From: CAVXTF01 sp963701375
Lineage (GTDB): Bacteria; Actinomycetota; Acidimicrobiia; Acidimicrobiales; CAVXTF01
Assembly: GCA_963701375.1 (NCBI GenBank)
Contig: CAVOZT010000004.1
Span: forward strand, 372,001-436,000
Direction of reading: 5' to 3'
Length of the DNA: 64,000 nucleotides
A program made the position numbers and the translations under genes. Within the stretch, counting starts at the first letter, position 1. Each line of letters opens with the position of its first letter. Of the stretch, positions 62,108-64,000 are shown in pieces. A model generated the notes under the pieces. It did not search any database. It saw only the letters and a program-made list of their open reading frames with translations, and had not been told where the DNA came from.

Positions 62108-62137
62108 TCTCAGCGACTCCTTAGTCCCAGCGACTCC
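62104..62137. repeat. 17-bp tandem duplication at a convergent gene junction
   Basis: TTAGTCTCAGCGACTCC followed directly by TTAGTCCCAGCGACTCC (one mismatch). The first copy contains the NlpC gene stop codon; the second ends 2 bases before the permease stop. No hairpin is formed, so it is not a terminator by itself. Confidence 0.8.
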
Positions 62138-62139
62138 GC

Positions 62140-63298
62140 TTATGCGAGCACTCGCCTCAGTCGCGTCGTCGCAAGGATCAGGAATCCCGCTGCGAAGGCC
62201 GCGAGAATCCCGAGCTGTGGCGCGATCGACACGATCGATCCGCCCCTGGCCAACAGGCCGGTCCAAGCGTCTACTGCCCATGCCTGCGGCGTCACGTGAC
62301 CGATCTCGCGCATCGTTCTGCTCACGATCGACAGCGGCCACATGCAACCGCCCAACATCCCGAGCGCAATTCCCGACGCCGAACCTATCGCACCGGCCTG
62401 CTCGGGGGTCTTGAAGAACGTCCCGGAGAGCATGCCCGCCCCGGCGCCCACGATCGCCCATGTGAGAACGAGCACCAAAGCGGCCAGTGGATTTCCCCAC
62501 GACACACCGAAGACGATTGCCCCGACGCCCACGATCAGTAGGGACTGAAGTAGTGCGAGCGACACGTACGTGAGCGTCTCGCCGGCGATGATCGTGCGCG
62601 GCCTGACCGGTGCGGCAGCCATTCGGTCGTACATACCGAGACGTCGGGTCTCGATGATCGCCGCTCCCCCCGCGAGTGCATTGATGAACACGAACAGCAC
62701 GAGCTGCGTGGGAGCGCTGTAGCCGAAGCCCCCGGGCAGAGTGTTGGCTCTTGATTCGGCCTGGACGGTGTGGATCTGCACCTGTTCCACGTGCGTCGCG
62801 ACTGACGAGGCGCGGCGCCAGGTTCTTTTCGAGACTGCCCGACCCATGAGCCACGGCGAAGCGGGCGGCCTGCAGAGTCGCTCCTTGATCCGTGATGACC
62901 GACGACACCGCGGTGACGGCCGCCTGCTGGGAGCTGTTGGCCTGTTCGGCCAGTAACTCGACCGTAAGGGTTCCTCCGCTCTGCTCGGTCGCGTCCATTC
63001 CGGCGGGAAGGACGATCCCGGCGCTCACCTCGGACCGCGCCACGCTCTTGGTCAACGCACCGACCGAGGAGTAACGGATCACCTCGACATTTGCGGTGTG
63101 GTCGAGGGCATTGATCAGCCGCTGACCGGCTTGGCCGGCACCGAGATCGACTACGCCCACCCTGAACGTCGAGAACCCGCTCACCGTGGCCCCGATGATG
63201 ATGATGACGATGACCGGCAGTACGACGATGAAAAACACCGCTGTCCGGTCGCGCACGATGCGGCGGATGGAGATAATGGCGATGGCAAGGACGGTCAC
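62140..63298 (-). CDS. ABC-2 type transporter permease (frameshifted)
   Basis: About 385 residues. Starts at GTG 63298 (TVLAIAIISIRRIVRDRTAVFFIVVLPVIVIIIIGATVSGF, first membrane helix), then an exported domain of ~130 residues (FSTFRVGVVDLGAGQAGQRLINALDHT...), then after one extra base near 62810 the frame continues ASSVATHVEQVQIHT and five more helices (LVLFVFINALAGGAAI, VSLALLQSLLIVGVGAIVFG, LVLVLTWAIVGAGAGML...). This is the ABC-2/YhgE-DrrB layout with a large loop after helix 1. GTGA overlap with the next permease upstream suggests a heterodimer. The ATPase is outside the window. Confidence 0.82.
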
Positions 63299-64000
63299 GT
63301 CGAGACCGCTCTCCGAGCGAGCAGGGCGGCGGCGACGCCGACGACTGCGCTGAACACCAAGATCGCCACTACCGGTTCCACGACGGTCCCCAGACCTCTG
63401 CCGATGGTCGCGAGGTCGGTGAAGCCCCTCATGGCCCAGCCGTTCGGGGTCAACAGCGCCAATCGCCGCATCAATGGAGGCTCCGCCGACACGAAGACGA
63501 AGTTGCCGCCCAGGAGAGCAAGTCCGAACACCACGATCGACGAGAAACCTTCGGCCTGCCGCGGAGTGCGGGAAACGCCGATGACGAGTGCCGTGAGGCA
63601 CACGATGGAGAACACCAACGCGACCCCCAAGCAGATAGCGGCGAGCGGGTCGCCCCAGTTCGCCCCGAAAGCCACCGAGGTGATCACGGCGATCGTGGCC
63701 AGGCTGGCCACCCCGTAGAAGAACACCGACAGCGCCTTTCCGGCAAGAATCTCGAAAGGACGGATGGGCGCCGCCCGCATCCGGTCGATCATCCCCTGAG
63801 CGCTGTCTGCGAAGAAGCTGCGCGCGGTGAAGCCCACGGTGAACAGTAGGAAGAAGATTGCCATGCCAGGGCTGTAGTAACTGATGGTCTTGAGCTGATG
63901 CGCGCCGAGCGGACGCTGCACAGCCTGCTCGGGGATCTGCAGTCCGGCCGCCAACGTTTCCAACTGCTTCGTCTGAGAAGCGGGAGCACCGCCGGCGAGT
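63295..64000 (-). CDS. ABC-2 type transporter permease, partial
   Basis: C-terminal 234 residues; the 5' end is beyond the window. After part of the outer loop (PASQTKQLETLAAGLQIPEQA) there are about five membrane helices (YYSPGMAIFFLLFTVGFTARSFF, VFFYGVASLATIAVITSVAFG, LGVALVFSIVCLTALVIGVS, FSSIVVFGLALLGGNFVFV, PVVAILVFSAVVGVAAALLA). SAQGMIDRMRAAPIRPFEILAGKAL is the conserved cytosolic coupling segment. Stop overlaps the start of the next permease. Substrate unknown (drug, lipid or polysaccharide export). Confidence 0.85.
   Translation of the reverse strand, partial: LAGGAPASQTKQLETLAAGLQIPEQAVQRPLGAHQLKTISYYSPGMAIFFLLFTVGFTARSFFADSAQGMIDRMRAAPIRPFEILAGKALSVFFYGVASLATIAVITSVAFGANWGDPLAAICLGVALVFSIVCLTALVIGVSRTPRQAEGFSSIVVFGLALLGGNFVFVSAEPPLMRRLALLTPNGWAMRGFTDLATIGRGLGTVVEPVVAILVFSAVVGVAAALLARRAVST

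Overview
The window is GC-rich, densely packed actinobacterial DNA. Genes commonly overlap by 1-4 bases, GTG and TTG starts are frequent, and there are F420-type luciferase-like oxidoreductases and many acyl-CoA dehydrogenases and ligases. The cell-wall hydrolase with GYWLVASDGG repeats, the propeller-type exported proteins and mycobacteria-like steroid genes outside a mycobacterial gene order suggest an uncultured Acidimicrobiia-like lineage. That placement is an inference. No tRNA, rRNA, insertion sequence, phage or CRISPR array was found.

Layout. 1-4721: ilvE (cut by the window edge), a citramalate synthase, an unknown gene, an alpha/beta hydrolase and an acyl-CoA dehydrogenase in one overlapping operon. 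4796-8126: an exported propeller facing a two-component system. 8179-18017: lipid/steroid block 1 (FadA5-like thiolase, EchA19-like hydratase, thioesterase, hybrid kinase, acyl-CoA ligase, ChsB1-like SDR, LLM oxidoreductase, Rv0760c-like NTF2 protein). 18048-19685: a zinc-ribbon membrane protein and a SRAP peptidase. 20074-30364: a Tad/Flp pilus operon ending in a large LysM-transmembrane-BTAD regulator. 30425-32535: ankyrin protein, an SSB paralogue, a small unknown protein and MsrB. 32772-45259: lipid/steroid block 2 (FadE30, IpdF and FadD3-like genes, an alcohol dehydrogenase, two more acyl-CoA ligases, an SDR, a FadA2-like thiolase). 45325-47786: three genes of unknown role. 47954-51706: FadE26/FadE27-like pair plus glutamate decarboxylase. 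51845-54286: two exported repeat proteins. 54491-56379: membrane protein, cupin and divergent TetR. 56431-60793: MarR plus a heterodimeric ABC exporter. 60872-62107: NlpC/P60 hydrolase. 62140-64000: two ABC-2 permeases.

The metabolic theme is CoA-thioester breakdown that resembles mycobacterial cholesterol degradation: side-chain oxidation (FadE26/27, EchA19, ChsB1, FadA5) and C/D-ring removal (FadE30, IpdF, FadD3). Three near-identical 14-bp palindromes matching the KstR consensus TnnAACnnGTTnnA sit in front of the FadA5, ChsB1-like and FadE26 genes. A different palindrome precedes the FadE30 operon. The ring A/B genes, Mce4 importer and KstR itself are not in the window, so substrate assignment is inference.

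A major caveat: at least eleven otherwise intact genes are each broken by a single-base shift. Both halves keep their motifs. This looks more like residual sequencing error than gene decay, and such genes are annotated here as one CDS spanning the shift.
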